Below, piece by piece: positions 25,154 to 33,925 of a stretch of DNA of 64,000 bases; position 1 is the stretch's first letter, and each line of letters opens with the position of its first letter. The notes under the pieces are model-generated. The model saw nothing but the letters and a program-made list of their open reading frames with translations, did not search any database and was not told the origin of the DNA. The translations under genes and the position numbers were made by a program. The DNA is from Pseudomonadota bacterium (GTDB lineage Bacteria; Pseudomonadota; Gammaproteobacteria; Steroidobacterales; Steroidobacteraceae): contig JAKBCE010000007.1 in NCBI GenBank assembly GCA_021808195.1, positions 78,418 through 142,417 on the forward strand, in the 5' to 3' direction.

Positions 25154-26505
25154 TGGTGCGCGTCCCCGAGCACGAGCGCCTCGTTCTCGACAACGGGGCG
25201 ACAGTGATTCTGCTGCCTCGCCGTGAGGTGCCGCTGCTCGCCTGTCAGGTGTTGCTGCGTGGTGGCAGCGTCGCCGATCCCGTCGCTGCGCCGGGCGTTG
25301 CCTCGCTGGTGGCGGCGCTGCTCGAGAAGGGAGCCGGTGGGCGTGACGCGTACGCATTCGCCGAAGCCGTCGAAGGGGCGGGCGGCAGCTTCGGGGCTGT
25401 CGCGGGCCCGGAGGCGATCGCGCTGCGCAGCCAGTTCCTCGCACGCGACCAGGGACTGATGCTCGAGCTGCTCGCCGACACGCTGCGCGAGCCGCGCCTC
25501 GAGGCCGAGGAATTCGAACACCTGCGGGCGCGGCAGATCGAATTCATCAAAGCGGTGAAGGACTCCGAACCGGCCGAGCTGATCGACGCGTACGGCCGCG
25601 CGCTGCTGTTTGCCGGGCATCCCTATGCGCAGCCGGTGCACGGCAGCGAGGCGTCACTCGGGCGAATCGCTCACGCAGACGTTCTGGGCTACTACCGAGC
25701 GAATTTTGGCGCCGACCGCCTCATCCTGGTCCTGGCCGGCGATCTCGACGTTCATCGGGCCGAGCACGCCGTGCGTGGCGCATTTGCCTCATGGCCCCGA
25801 GCGGCCGCGCGCACCCCGCTCGGCGTGCCGTCCGCACCGAGCGGCCGGCGAGTGCTGCTGATCGATGCGCCGGAGGCGGCACAGACGCACTTCTGGATCG
25901 GCGCCCCGAGCGTCGACCGCCGGTATCCGCACCGGGCCGCGCTCGATCTGGTCAACACGCTGTTCGGCGGACGCTTCACTTCGCTGCTCAATGCGGAGCT
26001 GCGGATCAAGTCGGGCCTTTCATACGGCGCCCGTTCGGGATTTGTGCGCGGCAGCGTCGCTGGGGAGTTCGCCATCCGCTCGTTCGTCGAGACCGCGAAC
26101 ACAGCGAGGGCGATCCACATGGCTCTGCAGGCGCTCGAACGGTTGCGTCAGGACGGGGTGAGCGCCGAGATGCTGGCCTCGGCGCGCGCTTACACGCTCG
26201 GACAATATGCGCTCGGTCTGGAGACGGCCGCCGACTGGGCGGGCGCGCTGGGCGATATCGAATTTTTCGGGCTCGGCACCCGTTATATCGACGAATACCC
26301 GGCGCGTCTCGCCGAGGTCGACCCGCAGGCCGCGCGCACGGTCATCGATGAGGCATTCCCGAGCCCGGAGCGGGTGAGGTTGGTCGTCATTGGTGATGCC
26401 GCGCGTCTTGCCGGCCAACTCAGTGAATTCGGCCCGGTAGTCAACATGCGGCTCACGGACCCGGAATTTGCACCGCTGCCGGCCGGAAGCGAACAGCCAC
26501 TCTGA
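25153..26505 (+). CDS. M16-family peptidase, non-catalytic partner subunit
   Basis: A 450-residue M16B protein without the HxxEH zinc motif; the corresponding segment reads LVAALLEKGAGG. The substrate-binding R/Y pair region is present (LRIKSGLSYGARSGF). This matches the inactive partner of heterodimeric M16 peptidases such as the PqqF-like or processing-peptidase pairs. It begins in the stop codon of the catalytic subunit gene, so expression is coupled. Confidence 0.92.
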   Translation: MVRVPEHERLVLDNGATVILLPRREVPLLACQVLLRGGSVADPVAAPGVASLVAALLEKGAGGRDAYAFAEAVEGAGGSFGAVAGPEAIALRSQFLARDQGLMLELLADTLREPRLEAEEFEHLRARQIEFIKAVKDSEPAELIDAYGRALLFAGHPYAQPVHGSEASLGRIAHADVLGYYRANFGADRLILVLAGDLDVHRAEHAVRGAFASWPRAAARTPLGVPSAPSGRRVLLIDAPEAAQTHFWIGAPSVDRRYPHRAALDLVNTLFGGRFTSLLNAELRIKSGLSYGARSGFVRGSVAGEFAIRSFVETANTARAIHMALQALERLRQDGVSAEMLASARAYTLGQYALGLETAADWAGALGDIEFFGLGTRYIDEYPARLAEVDPQAARTVIDEAFPSPERVRLVVIGDAARLAGQLSEFGPVVNMRLTDPEFAPLPAGSEQPL

Positions 26506-26572
26506 GCGCTCACGCGTGTTGCGTCGTGCCGGATCGGGGTTGTGGCTCGGCACTGCTGCAGAGCGGCCTGGG

Positions 26573-26724
26573 GGTGGATTCCGGGAGACGGACCGCGCTC
26601 GAGAGGGGGGGGTGAGCTGCCGTTCCGTCTCCCGGACCCGTTCGGATGTCGGGACGGGCGGTGGATTCCGGGAGACGAGGCGGCCTCATGAGGGGGGGGA
26701 GAGTCCGCCCCGTCTCCCGGATCC
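26573..26724. repeat. Two tandem imperfect palindromes
   Basis: Two related units of about 65 bases (26573-26638 and 26660-26724) each begin GGTGGATTCCGGGAGACG and close with CGTCTCCCGGA. Each forms a hairpin, with a 12-bp stem in the first (26581-26592 with 26624-26635) and 10-bp in the second (26668-26677 with 26711-26720). Both loops contain a run of eight Gs. They resemble a REP/BIME-like extragenic palindrome pair lying between an M16 gene and a convergent small gene. Confidence 0.65.
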
Positions 26725-26725
26725 T

Positions 26726-27163
26726 TCAACTGGCGTCAGCGCGCGTGTCCGTCCGATGCGACCTTAAAGCCGCGAAGTGGGTGAAGACGAATCCGGCCCG
26801 AGGCGCGAGCGCTCTCGCCGTGCCGAGGTCGGCAGGGGCGCCGTGTGCATCACCGCGCCGCACCGCTCGATTCGGACAGGCCGCTGCCTCGGCACGCCAG
26901 CGCTGCCTCATCGCCAATGCTACGCAACAAATGTCTGCCAGACCGCGCGGGTCGAGTCCCGCAACGCTTGGCGTGCGCAACTGTCGTAGCGCGGCGCAAT
27001 GCCGACCTGCAGGCCGATCCCGCCGGCCCCGTGCGGCACCGTACGCGCGCATGAGTAAGCGAGGCGGTTGAGCGCCGGGGAGGGTGGCTGCCGAGACCGC
27101 CGGAGCGAGGACTGCAGACACCGCCAAAGACGCTATTCGACGCTTTTTGCAGTGCGATGTCAT
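26726..27163 (-). CDS. Possible small secreted protein (145 aa), perhaps frameshifted
   Basis: The start is well supported: ATG 27163 sits six bases after a strong AGGAGG. Residues 6-28 look like a signal peptide (KKRRIASLAVSAVLAPAVSAA). After about residue 40 the composition becomes Arg/Ala/Cys-rich and poor for a folded protein. A neighbouring frame reads HGAGGIGLQVGIAPRY, which looks more natural, so a frameshift may have occurred. The family is not recognised. The stop lies two bases beyond the palindrome pair. Confidence 0.4.
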   Translation of the reverse strand: MTSHCKKRRIASLAVSAVLAPAVSAATLPGAQPPRLLMRAYGAARGRRDRPAGRHCAALRQLRTPSVAGLDPRGLADICCVALAMRQRWRAEAAACPNRAVRRGDAHGAPADLGTARALAPRAGFVFTHFAALRSHRTDTRADAS

Positions 27164-27280
27164 GTTCTTCCTCCTGGTGACTCGGGCGTCGCTCGGGGCT
27201 GCTGCCCGGGCGTGTGGCCAGAATAGGGGGCGAATGTGACAGCTACAAGCAAAAAGATTATTGCGATGCATGAGCGAATC

Positions 27281-28195
27281 TCATTCAACACACTGATCCG
27301 CCAATTCGCAGCCGAATGTCTCATGCAGCCAGTCGATCAGCGCGCGCACAGCCGGCTTGTCACCGTCTTTCGCGCGGTAGACAAGGTAATAACTGTCGGC
27401 GGTAGGCAATTCAACGGCAAAGACGCGCACCAGGGTGCCGGCGTGGAACGATCGGTAACAATGTCGGGTCGGCACCAGCGCGATGCCGACACCATGCTCG
27501 GCGGCGCGCACCACCGCGTGCAGGGTGTCGAGTTCAAGCACGCGGGCCGGTTCGGGTGTGGCGATTCCAACTTCCTGTGCCCAGGCAGGCCAGGCGTCGG
27601 CCGACGGTTTGTGAACAATCAGCGTGAATTGCGCGAACACGGTGCTGCCATGCTGGGCGATCGTCGGCAGGTGCTGTGGCGCGCATGCGGCGCTCAGCGA
27701 TAGCGGAAACAGCCGCGCGCACTGCAGCCCCTGCGGCGCGGCATCGAGAAGAAGAACGGATACGTCCGCGCTGAGCGAATGTACGGCGGGCCGCGGGTCG
27801 TGCGAATCGATTTGGATATCGATGCCTGGATGCCGGGCGCAGAACTCGCCGAGGCGCGGAATGAGCAACTCGCTCGCGAAAAATGGCGGTAGCACCATGC
27901 GCACCTTGCGCCGGCCACCGCCGCGGACGATTTGCGCAACGCTGCGGTCGAGCGCTTCGAGCAACGGCTCGACCTCCTCTACGAGCGCCGCCCCGGCGCG
28001 TGTCAGCTCGAGAGAGCGCGGTTTGCGTTCGAACAATCGAGTGCCAAGCGTCTCTTCCAGCTCCTTCATCTGGTGGCTGACGGCAGAGGGCGTCAGATGC
28101 AGCTCGTCGGCAGCGAATTTGAAGCTGCGATGACGCGCCGCGACGCAGAACACCCGCAGGCTGCGGGTGGGCGGCGGACGGGACAGGCGGATCAT
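27281..28195 (-). CDS. LysR-family transcriptional regulator (GcvA-like)
   Basis: A 304-residue regulator. The N-terminal winged helix-turn-helix (SLRVFCVAARHRSFKFAADELHLTPSAVSHQMKELE, read in overlapping parts) has the GcvA/AmpR subgroup pattern, and the C-terminal substrate-binding domain is complete. The start at ATG 28195 (MIRLSRPPP) fits family members. No obvious target is divergent, because the DUF924 gene upstream is in the same orientation. The inducer is unknown. Confidence 0.88.
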   Translation of the reverse strand: MIRLSRPPPTRSLRVFCVAARHRSFKFAADELHLTPSAVSHQMKELEETLGTRLFERKPRSLELTRAGAALVEEVEPLLEALDRSVAQIVRGGGRRKVRMVLPPFFASELLIPRLGEFCARHPGIDIQIDSHDPRPAVHSLSADVSVLLLDAAPQGLQCARLFPLSLSAACAPQHLPTIAQHGSTVFAQFTLIVHKPSADAWPAWAQEVGIATPEPARVLELDTLHAVVRAAEHGVGIALVPTRHCYRSFHAGTLVRVFAVELPTADSYYLVYRAKDGDKPAVRALIDWLHETFGCELADQCVE

Positions 28196-28371
28196 GACGG
28201 CGGTCGGAACATCGTGGACGTGAAGCGATGCAATCGTCATGCCATGTCGGTGGTCGGGCCGCCAGCCATGCCGGGACCGGTCCAGACGGGTTCCCGTGCA
28301 TCGAATTGGACCTCGGCACCGCGGCGATGCACCAAATCGAGGCGGCCGGCGGTGCGCCGCCGCGACGCAGG

Positions 28372-29022
28372 CTACTGTCCGAAGCGTTCCGCGCCGTTGT
28401 TCAGATAGGCCAGCTCTTCAGGGGTGCTCGGACGCCCGAGAGCCTCGTTGCGGTGCGGGAAGCGCCCGAAGCGCTGGATGATGGCGTGGTGTCGCTCGGC
28501 GGACGCCTGCGCGGTGATGAAAAATGGCCGCAGATCGCTCGGTGCCTCCTCGAGTAACCGGCGATAGGCGGCGACGGACTCCTCCTGCACATCGAGCCGT
28601 TCGGCATGCTGCAGCGGCATGCACAGAAACACCCGCTCCAGGGGCGAGAGGGCAGCATCGGCCGCCGCCTGAATCCCGGAGAGCGCCAGGGCGAGCGCCT
28701 GCTCGTCGGTGGCGAAGGCGCGGGCGGTTCCCCGGAAGGCGTTGCGCGGCAACTGATCGAGCAACAGGATCAGTGCGAGGCGCCGGTGTGGACTCGATGC
28801 CCAGGCGTCGAGGACGCCCTCGGCTGCGCGGCCCATCAGGTCAGCGAAGCGCACACGGATCAACTCGTCGGTCGCGGCGAGCTCCTGCACACTCGCGCTC
28901 GCGCCGAACCACAGCCGCTCACGCTCGCGCAGGGTGTGCAGGCCGAGCGGTGCCCGGCCGAACCAGAACCGATTGACTGCGTGCGCCTCGTCCCGTGAAA
29001 CGGCTCCGCGCAGCGCGCTCAT
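28372..29022 (-). CDS. DUF924 family protein
   Basis: A 216-residue all-helical protein of the DUF924 family. Recognisable segments are NRFWFGRAPLG at the start, LILLLDQLPRNAFRGT, the FLCMPLQHAERLDVQE block, and the ending FGRFPHRNEALGRPSTPEE. These resemble TPR-like folds; the function is not established. It starts at ATG 29022, seven bases after the end of the next upstream gene, suggesting an operon. Confidence 0.9.
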   Translation of the reverse strand: MSALRGAVSRDEAHAVNRFWFGRAPLGLHTLRERERLWFGASASVQELAATDELIRVRFADLMGRAAEGVLDAWASSPHRRLALILLLDQLPRNAFRGTARAFATDEQALALALSGIQAAADAALSPLERVFLCMPLQHAERLDVQEESVAAYRRLLEEAPSDLRPFFITAQASAERHHAIIQRFGRFPHRNEALGRPSTPEELAYLNNGAERFGQ

Positions 29023-29028
29023 GGCCGA

Positions 29029-29409
29029 TTACTCGCACAGACTCTCGAGGTATCCCTGGGCGACCGGCGAGAGCCGCTTGCGCGCCAGCGCGCGCGCCTT
29101 GGGCGCATCGACAATGTATTCGAGCGGGCCGGAAACGAGCATTTGCCGGATACCGGGATGTCGTGCCGAGACGCGCGCCATCTTATTGAGCACGGTGAAC
29201 CCACGGTAGATTTTCTGACGGGGCGCGCGATTCTGTTCAATGGTGCGGGCCAGGTACTGCCCGAATCGCGCATAGAGAAAATAATCATCGTCGCCGACCT
29301 GAAAACGGGCCTCGGCGAAGAAGTCGGGAAAATTCTTTTCCAGATACGAATTGACGCTGCACAGAGCAGGCCGGGGATCGCATTCGCGCGACGCAATGGG
29401 CTGCTTCAT
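29029..29409 (-). CDS. Hypothetical protein (126 aa)
   Basis: A soluble protein that I do not assign. Visible segments are SVNSYLEKNFPDFFAEARFQ, DDYFLYARFGQYLARTIE and RVSARHPGIRQMLVSGPLEY. The start at ATG 29409 (MKQPIASREC) is a choice; a longer in-frame version reaches 29607 but overlaps the upstream sensor gene. It ends seven bases before the DUF924 gene, so the two are probably cotranscribed. Confidence 0.6.
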   Translation of the reverse strand: MKQPIASRECDPRPALCSVNSYLEKNFPDFFAEARFQVGDDDYFLYARFGQYLARTIEQNRAPRQKIYRGFTVLNKMARVSARHPGIRQMLVSGPLEYIVDAPKARALARKRLSPVAQGYLESLCE

Positions 29410-29573
29410 CTTGCTCGCCACACCTCCTGGGGGTCCGGACCGCCATCGCTGGGCGTCGCAGGCGGCACCACACCCCGCGACGCGGCGCGAATGGTGCGCG
29501 AGAAGCTCGGCCGATGCAAGCGGAATGACACTTCTTCCCCCCGCTCGAGCGCGGCGCGGGTAGTGGCTCACTA

Positions 29574-30749
29574 TCAGCCTCCGCGGTGAGTGTGATGGCG
29601 CCGCCACGCGTGGCTCAGCAGCTGCGCGGCGAGAGCGACCGCCACGAGCAGCGCAAGCGCGCTCGTGGCCAGTGTCAGGTTCAACATCTGCTCGAGTGTC
29701 CTGTCGCGCAGGCGTGCCCAGCGATTGGAGGTCTGCGTGATCTTCAGGTGCGCGATCACGCCGCGACCCCCGGCACCGCGGATTGGGGCGTCGGCGCTGA
29801 TGTGGGTCGGGTCGTCGGGCCCGATCAGGCGGCGGAACAGCCGGGCCAGCAGCCCTGGCTGCTGCGCCGGAATGGCCGGTACGTGCGGGCTATCGGCCCG
29901 TGCCAGTACCGCGCCGGAGGGCGTCGTGACGGCCACGCGCAGACCGGGGCGCAGCAGCCGGTGCAGATAGGCGGGCAGCGCCGCCGAGGCGAGGATCAGG
30001 CCACCGCGCGGCTGCAGGGGAGTGTGACTCAGCATGCCGTAGCGGACGGGCGGTTGACCGAGTCCGTTGCGATCGTCGACCAGGATTCCGAATGGACCCC
30101 CGAGCATCGAGAGCGGCAGCGACATCTCGACGTCATACCCGCCGGAGTGCGGTTGTAACGCGCCGATGATGCGCGGGTCCATGACGGCGCGCCGCCGGCC
30201 GTATTCGCCCCGGACAATCCGGTGTGCCACGACGGGTCCGGCGCCGGTGAGCGCCAGGAACTCCGCGTGCAGATGTCCCTGCACGCCGCGAAAGCCGATC
30301 CAGATGCGATCCCCGATGCCGCTGCGGCGCAGCGGATCGCCGAGCGGAGCATCGAAAACCAGGTGCGGATCGGCGACCCGCAGCAAGACATATAGGACCC
30401 TGCCATACACGCCGCAGAGGATGGCGAAATGATGTGGGCCGCTGCCGAAGCGATGCCAGAGGCGGCTGCTGCGCGGCCAGCCGTCGGCGTAGCCTTCGAC
30501 AGAGACCGGCGCGGGGAGCAGAACCGGAATCAGGTCGTAGCGGCCGGCGTTCGGACCGAGCGAGGGGTATCGGTAGATGAGATGCAGACGGCCTTCGAGC
30601 GAGGCCGCGAGCGTGCCGGCGAGCGAACGCAGATCCTCCCGTTCGCTCTGGCGCAGTGCGGATTCCATCTGGCGTGCATAGCGCACCCCATCCCAGGGCA
30701 GCACCAGGCTCACCAGGATCAGCAGCAGCAGCTTCAGCCAAGGTCGCAT
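29574..30749 (-). CDS. Membrane sensor protein lacking a kinase domain (PdsS N-terminus-like)
   Basis: A 391-residue protein with an N-terminal membrane helix (LLLLILVSLVLPW), a large periplasmic domain (residues about 25-355) and a second helix near the C-terminus (LATSALALLVAVALAAQLL), followed by only ten basic residues. The beginning (ARQMESALRQSEREDLRSLA), the VEGYADGW segment and the beta-rich middle resemble the sensor part of PdsS, the histidine kinase of the proteobacterial dedicated sortase system. The HAMP, H-box and ATPase regions that should follow the second helix are missing, and no kinase remnant follows downstream. Either a truncated kinase or a stand-alone sensor. Confidence 0.6.
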   Translation of the reverse strand: MRPWLKLLLLILVSLVLPWDGVRYARQMESALRQSEREDLRSLAGTLAASLEGRLHLIYRYPSLGPNAGRYDLIPVLLPAPVSVEGYADGWPRSSRLWHRFGSGPHHFAILCGVYGRVLYVLLRVADPHLVFDAPLGDPLRRSGIGDRIWIGFRGVQGHLHAEFLALTGAGPVVAHRIVRGEYGRRRAVMDPRIIGALQPHSGGYDVEMSLPLSMLGGPFGILVDDRNGLGQPPVRYGMLSHTPLQPRGGLILASAALPAYLHRLLRPGLRVAVTTPSGAVLARADSPHVPAIPAQQPGLLARLFRRLIGPDDPTHISADAPIRGAGGRGVIAHLKITQTSNRWARLRDRTLEQMLNLTLATSALALLVAVALAAQLLSHAWRRHHTHRGG

Positions 30750-30825
30750 CAGATCGTTTAAGCCACAATTCAGGTGGGGCGCTTATAGTGCAACCACCGC
30801 TTCACGGGAATACACCAGCCAACAA

Positions 30826-32124
30826 ATGAAGATACCCGAGATCCTGAACGTCGAGACCGTCCACCAGCCGGGCAGCCTGGCGAGCGTCCTGCAGGTGATT
30901 GCCGAGGCAGGTCTGACCATTCAGCACCTGAGCGCCGTGCGGCGCGTGCAGGGCCGCACGCTTTGGGAAATCACCCTGGAGATGGATGAGCAGGCCAATC
31001 ACGATCTGTACCAGCGTATCGATCAGCTGCCCAATGCCCGCTTCATCGGCAAATCGGACCGCGTCTTCAATCGCCACCGCGGCGGCAAGATTCGCATGGT
31101 CGCAAGCCTGCCCATCAACACGCTGCAGACGCTGCGCGATGTGTATACCCCAGGGGTCGCGCGGGTATGCCTGGCGATCAGGCAGGACCCGCAGCTCGCG
31201 CACGACTATACCGCCATCGACAGCACCGTGGCGGTCATCACCAATGGCACCGCGATCCTCGGACTCGGTAACATTGGCCCGCTCGCGGGTCTGCCGGTGA
31301 TGGAGGGCAAGGCGGCGCTGTTCGCGGACCTCGTCGGGCTGTCGGGCGTGCCGATCCTGCTCGAGCAGACCGGCGTCGAGCAGGTCGTGGAGCTCATTGC
31401 CGGCATTCATCTGTCCTTCGGCGCCATTCAGCTCGAGGACTTCGCCGCACCCGAGTGTTTCGAGATCGAGACGCGGTTGCGCGAGCGGCTGCGCAAGCCG
31501 GTACTGCACGACGATCAGCACGGCACGGCGGTCGTGGCGCTCGCCGCGCTGATCAACTCGGCGCGGCGCGCCCAACGCAGCCTTCCGCAGAGCACCGTCG
31601 GACAGATCGGGCTCGGGGCGGCGGGCACGGGTATCGTGCGCCTGCTGCGTGCCTACGGCGTCAATCACGTGCTGGGTGCGGACCGAAATCCCGCTGCGAT
31701 CGCGCGCATCGAGGCGCTCGGCGCCGAGGGGACGAGCCTCGAGGAGATCATGCGTCGCGCCGACATCGTGGTCGCGACCACCGGGGTCAAGGGCCTCATC
31801 CGGCCGGAATGGGTCCGGCCCGGTCAGGTCATTTTGGCGCTCTCGAATCCCGACCCCGAGATCGAGCCGCACGTGGCGCGTGAGCACGGTGCCGCATTCG
31901 CCGCTGACGGCAAAGGCATCAACAACGTGCTGGCGTTCCCCGGGCTGTTCAAGGGTGCGCTGGCCGCCAAGGCCACTCAGTTCACGGACGCGATGCTCAT
32001 GGCCGCGGCACAGACGCTGGCGGAACTCGCGCCGCTCGCACAGGAAGACGCGCTCGTGCCAGACCCGCTCGATAAGACCGTGCACGAGCGGGTGGCCGCC
32101 GCGGTGCAGGCGGCCTGCCGCTAG
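30826..32124 (+). CDS. NAD(P)-dependent malic enzyme with N-terminal ACT domain
   Basis: A 432-residue protein. Residues 1-75 match an ACT regulatory domain (ILNVETVHQPGSLASVLQVIAEAGLTIQHLS in adjoining parts). The rest is a short-type malic enzyme: the catalytic Tyr in VYTPGVARV, the metal/malate site LEDFAAPECFEIE, HDDQHGTAVV, the Rossmann GLGAAGTGI and LSNPDPEIEP. It converts malate to pyruvate, CO2 and NAD(P)H, presumably under allosteric control by an amino acid bound to the ACT domain. There is no phosphotransacetylase-like extension. It is divergent from the kinase-less sensor gene. Confidence 0.9.
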   Translation: MKIPEILNVETVHQPGSLASVLQVIAEAGLTIQHLSAVRRVQGRTLWEITLEMDEQANHDLYQRIDQLPNARFIGKSDRVFNRHRGGKIRMVASLPINTLQTLRDVYTPGVARVCLAIRQDPQLAHDYTAIDSTVAVITNGTAILGLGNIGPLAGLPVMEGKAALFADLVGLSGVPILLEQTGVEQVVELIAGIHLSFGAIQLEDFAAPECFEIETRLRERLRKPVLHDDQHGTAVVALAALINSARRAQRSLPQSTVGQIGLGAAGTGIVRLLRAYGVNHVLGADRNPAAIARIEALGAEGTSLEEIMRRADIVVATTGVKGLIRPEWVRPGQVILALSNPDPEIEPHVAREHGAAFAADGKGINNVLAFPGLFKGALAAKATQFTDAMLMAAAQTLAELAPLAQEDALVPDPLDKTVHERVAAAVQAACR

Positions 32125-32148
32125 GCGCAGGCCGCACAGGCGCGGATC

Positions 32149-33033
32149 TCAGGCCGTTACGGGCTCCGGGGCCATCAGTGTGCGCAGCTTACCGAGCGCA
32201 TTGGCTTCGATCTGGCGGATCCGCTCGGCCGACACACCGTACTGTCCGGCCAGCTCGTGCAGCGTCGCCTTGTCTTCGCGCATCCAGCGACGCTCGAGGA
32301 TGTCGCGGCTGCGCTCATCGAGCCGATCCAGGGCGCTGCGCAGGCGGACTGCGGAGTCGCTTTCCCATTCGGACTCCTCAACCTGGGCAGCCGGGTCGGC
32401 ATCCGGAGCCGGCAGATACGCGGCGGGGCTGTAAGTCTCTTCCTCATCCGCATCCGGTGCCGGATCAAAAGCGAGGTCGTGCGCTGCCAGACGCTTTTCC
32501 ATCTCCGTCACTTCGCCCGGCGTGACGCCCAGATCGCGCGCCACCGCAGCGGTTTCCTCAGCCGTCAGCCAGGTCAGGTTCTTCTTCATTCGCCGCAGGT
32601 TGAAGAAGAGCTTGCGCTGTGCCTTGGTGGTGGCGATCTTGACCAGCCGCCAATTGCGCAGCACGTACTCGTGAATCTCAGCGCGGATCCAGTGTACCGC
32701 GAAGGACACCATGCGCACGTTCAACGCCGGATCGAAGCGCTTGACGGCTTTCATCAGGCCCACGTTGCCCTCCTGGATCAGATCCCCGAAAGGCAGTCCG
32801 TAACCGCGGTAGCCGCGCGCGATGTGCACGACGAAGCGCAGATGGGCAAGCACCAGCTGGCGGGCCGCCTCCAGGTCACCCTCGTCGCGGAACCGCACAG
32901 CGAGAGCGTGCTCGGCTTCGCGGTCAAGGACAGGGATACGGCTCACCCGGTCGACGTAGGCATCGACGCTGCCGATGGGTCCGGCAAGCGAGAACTCGCA
33001 CGGCCGGGCAACCAATGCAGTCGCAGTACTCAT
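32149..33033 (-). CDS. rpoH: RNA polymerase sigma-32 factor
   Basis: A 294-residue heat-shock sigma factor. Region 2 carries LRFVVHIARGYRGYGLPFGDLIQEGNVGLMKAVKRFDP (quoted as contiguous parts) and the RpoH-specific box begins TKAQRKLFFNLRR. Region 4 closes with ATLHELAGQYGVSAERIRQIE. The ATG at 33033 follows GGGAG; an in-frame ATG four codons upstream is possible. An insertion rich in Asp/Pro (residues about 195-220) lengthens the region 2-4 linker. The promoter holds a perfect CIRCE operator, suggesting HrcA repression. It converges with the malic enzyme gene. Confidence 0.95.
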   Translation of the reverse strand: MSTATALVARPCEFSLAGPIGSVDAYVDRVSRIPVLDREAEHALAVRFRDEGDLEAARQLVLAHLRFVVHIARGYRGYGLPFGDLIQEGNVGLMKAVKRFDPALNVRMVSFAVHWIRAEIHEYVLRNWRLVKIATTKAQRKLFFNLRRMKKNLTWLTAEETAAVARDLGVTPGEVTEMEKRLAAHDLAFDPAPDADEEETYSPAAYLPAPDADPAAQVEESEWESDSAVRLRSALDRLDERSRDILERRWMREDKATLHELAGQYGVSAERIRQIEANALGKLRTLMAPEPVTA

Positions 33034-33059
33034 GGAGGCTCCCATAACGCTTTAGTGCA

Positions 33060-33089
33060 ATTTTAGCACTCGGGTAATTTGAGTGCTAA
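33060..33089 (-). promoter_or_regulatory. Candidate sigma-70 promoter of rpoH, overlapping CIRCE
   Basis: On the minus strand, TTAGCA (the outer CIRCE arm, 33084-33089) and TAAAAT (33060-33065) are separated by 18 bases, giving a plausible -35/-10 pair. The ATG lies about 27 bases past the -10. The whole CIRCE palindrome sits between and across these boxes, so repressor binding would block polymerase. Confidence 0.5.
33063..33089. promoter_or_regulatory. Perfect CIRCE element (HrcA operator)
   Basis: TTAGCACTC at 33063-33071, a nine-base spacer, then GAGTGCTAA at 33081-33089: an exact match to the CIRCE consensus in both arms and spacer length. It lies 30 bases upstream of the rpoH start and about 195 upstream of the divergent cytochrome b561 start. 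HrcA normally uses CIRCE at groESL and dnaK operons; here the target appears to be rpoH. Confidence 0.92.
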
Positions 33090-33283
33090 TCCGGCCCCGG
33101 GGTTCCCATCTGATACCGACCTTTTATTTAACTGTCACGTTCATGCTTAAGGAACTTTTTGCGCTCGACCTCGGCCCAAAGCCCGCCAATTTCATCATTC
33201 GTTCAAAATTACCGGCTATTGTGAGCGCAGCGCTTGTTTGGCCCTGTAGTTCCGCTGCTTCCGCAACCAGAAGGGGATCCCAC

Positions 33284-33841
33284 TTGGCTTCCACGGCAAC
33301 GACCGCGACCCGCGAGCTGAAATACGACGGCTTCAGCATTTTTCTGCACTGGCTGACTGCCCTGCTGGTCGCCACGCTCTGGCTGCTCGGGCAGTCGCTC
33401 AGTTTCTTCCCGAAGGGCTCCCCCCGGCTGTCCGCACTCGGAGTGCACATGCTGCTCGGTATGCTCGTCGGTGCGGTCATACTGGTGCGCATCGTGTGGC
33501 GCTCCTCGGGCGGGCGTCACCTGCCCGCCGCGGACGAGGGACTGCTGAACCTCATCGCCAAGGGTGCGCATTACGGGCTCTATCTGCTGCTCGTGCTCAC
33601 CGTGGGATTCGGAGTGGCGCGTGCCTGGGTGCACGGCGTTCCGGTGTTCGACTGGTTCAAATTCCAGCGGCCAGGTTTCGCGACCCCCTCGGTCATCCAC
33701 ACCATCAGCGAGCTGCACAGTGACTTGGCGGACATCCTGGTGATCGTCGCCGGACTGCACGCCGCTGCGGCTCTGATGCACCACTATGTGATGCGCGACT
33801 CGGTGCTGCGGCGCATGCTGCCGCGCAAACGGGCGGGTTAA
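33284..33841 (+). CDS. Cytochrome b561 family protein
   Basis: A 185-residue diheme membrane cytochrome of the bacterial b561 type. Four membrane helices are visible with conserved heme-ligand histidines (FLHWLTALLV, GVHMLLGMLVG, GAHYGLYLLLVLTV, GLHAAAALMHHY). It passes electrons from quinol or a donor in the inner membrane. I start at TTG 33284, preceded by AAGGGG and leading directly into the family N-terminus; the in-frame extension to 33083 lies over the CIRCE region and lacks similarity. Confidence 0.85.
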   Translation: MASTATTATRELKYDGFSIFLHWLTALLVATLWLLGQSLSFFPKGSPRLSALGVHMLLGMLVGAVILVRIVWRSSGGRHLPAADEGLLNLIAKGAHYGLYLLLVLTVGFGVARAWVHGVPVFDWFKFQRPGFATPSVIHTISELHSDLADILVIVAGLHAAAALMHHYVMRDSVLRRMLPRKRAG

Positions 33842-33925
33842 GGCTCGCGCTTGCCGGGAGCCGCTACGGCGGGCCAGGCGGGCTGCATCATTCCGTGGTT
33901 CACGTTCACCGGGATCGGTGCAGGC

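Noticed and set aside
30802..32085. Long minus-strand frame of 427 codons
   Set aside because: Antisense shadow of the ACT-malic enzyme gene.
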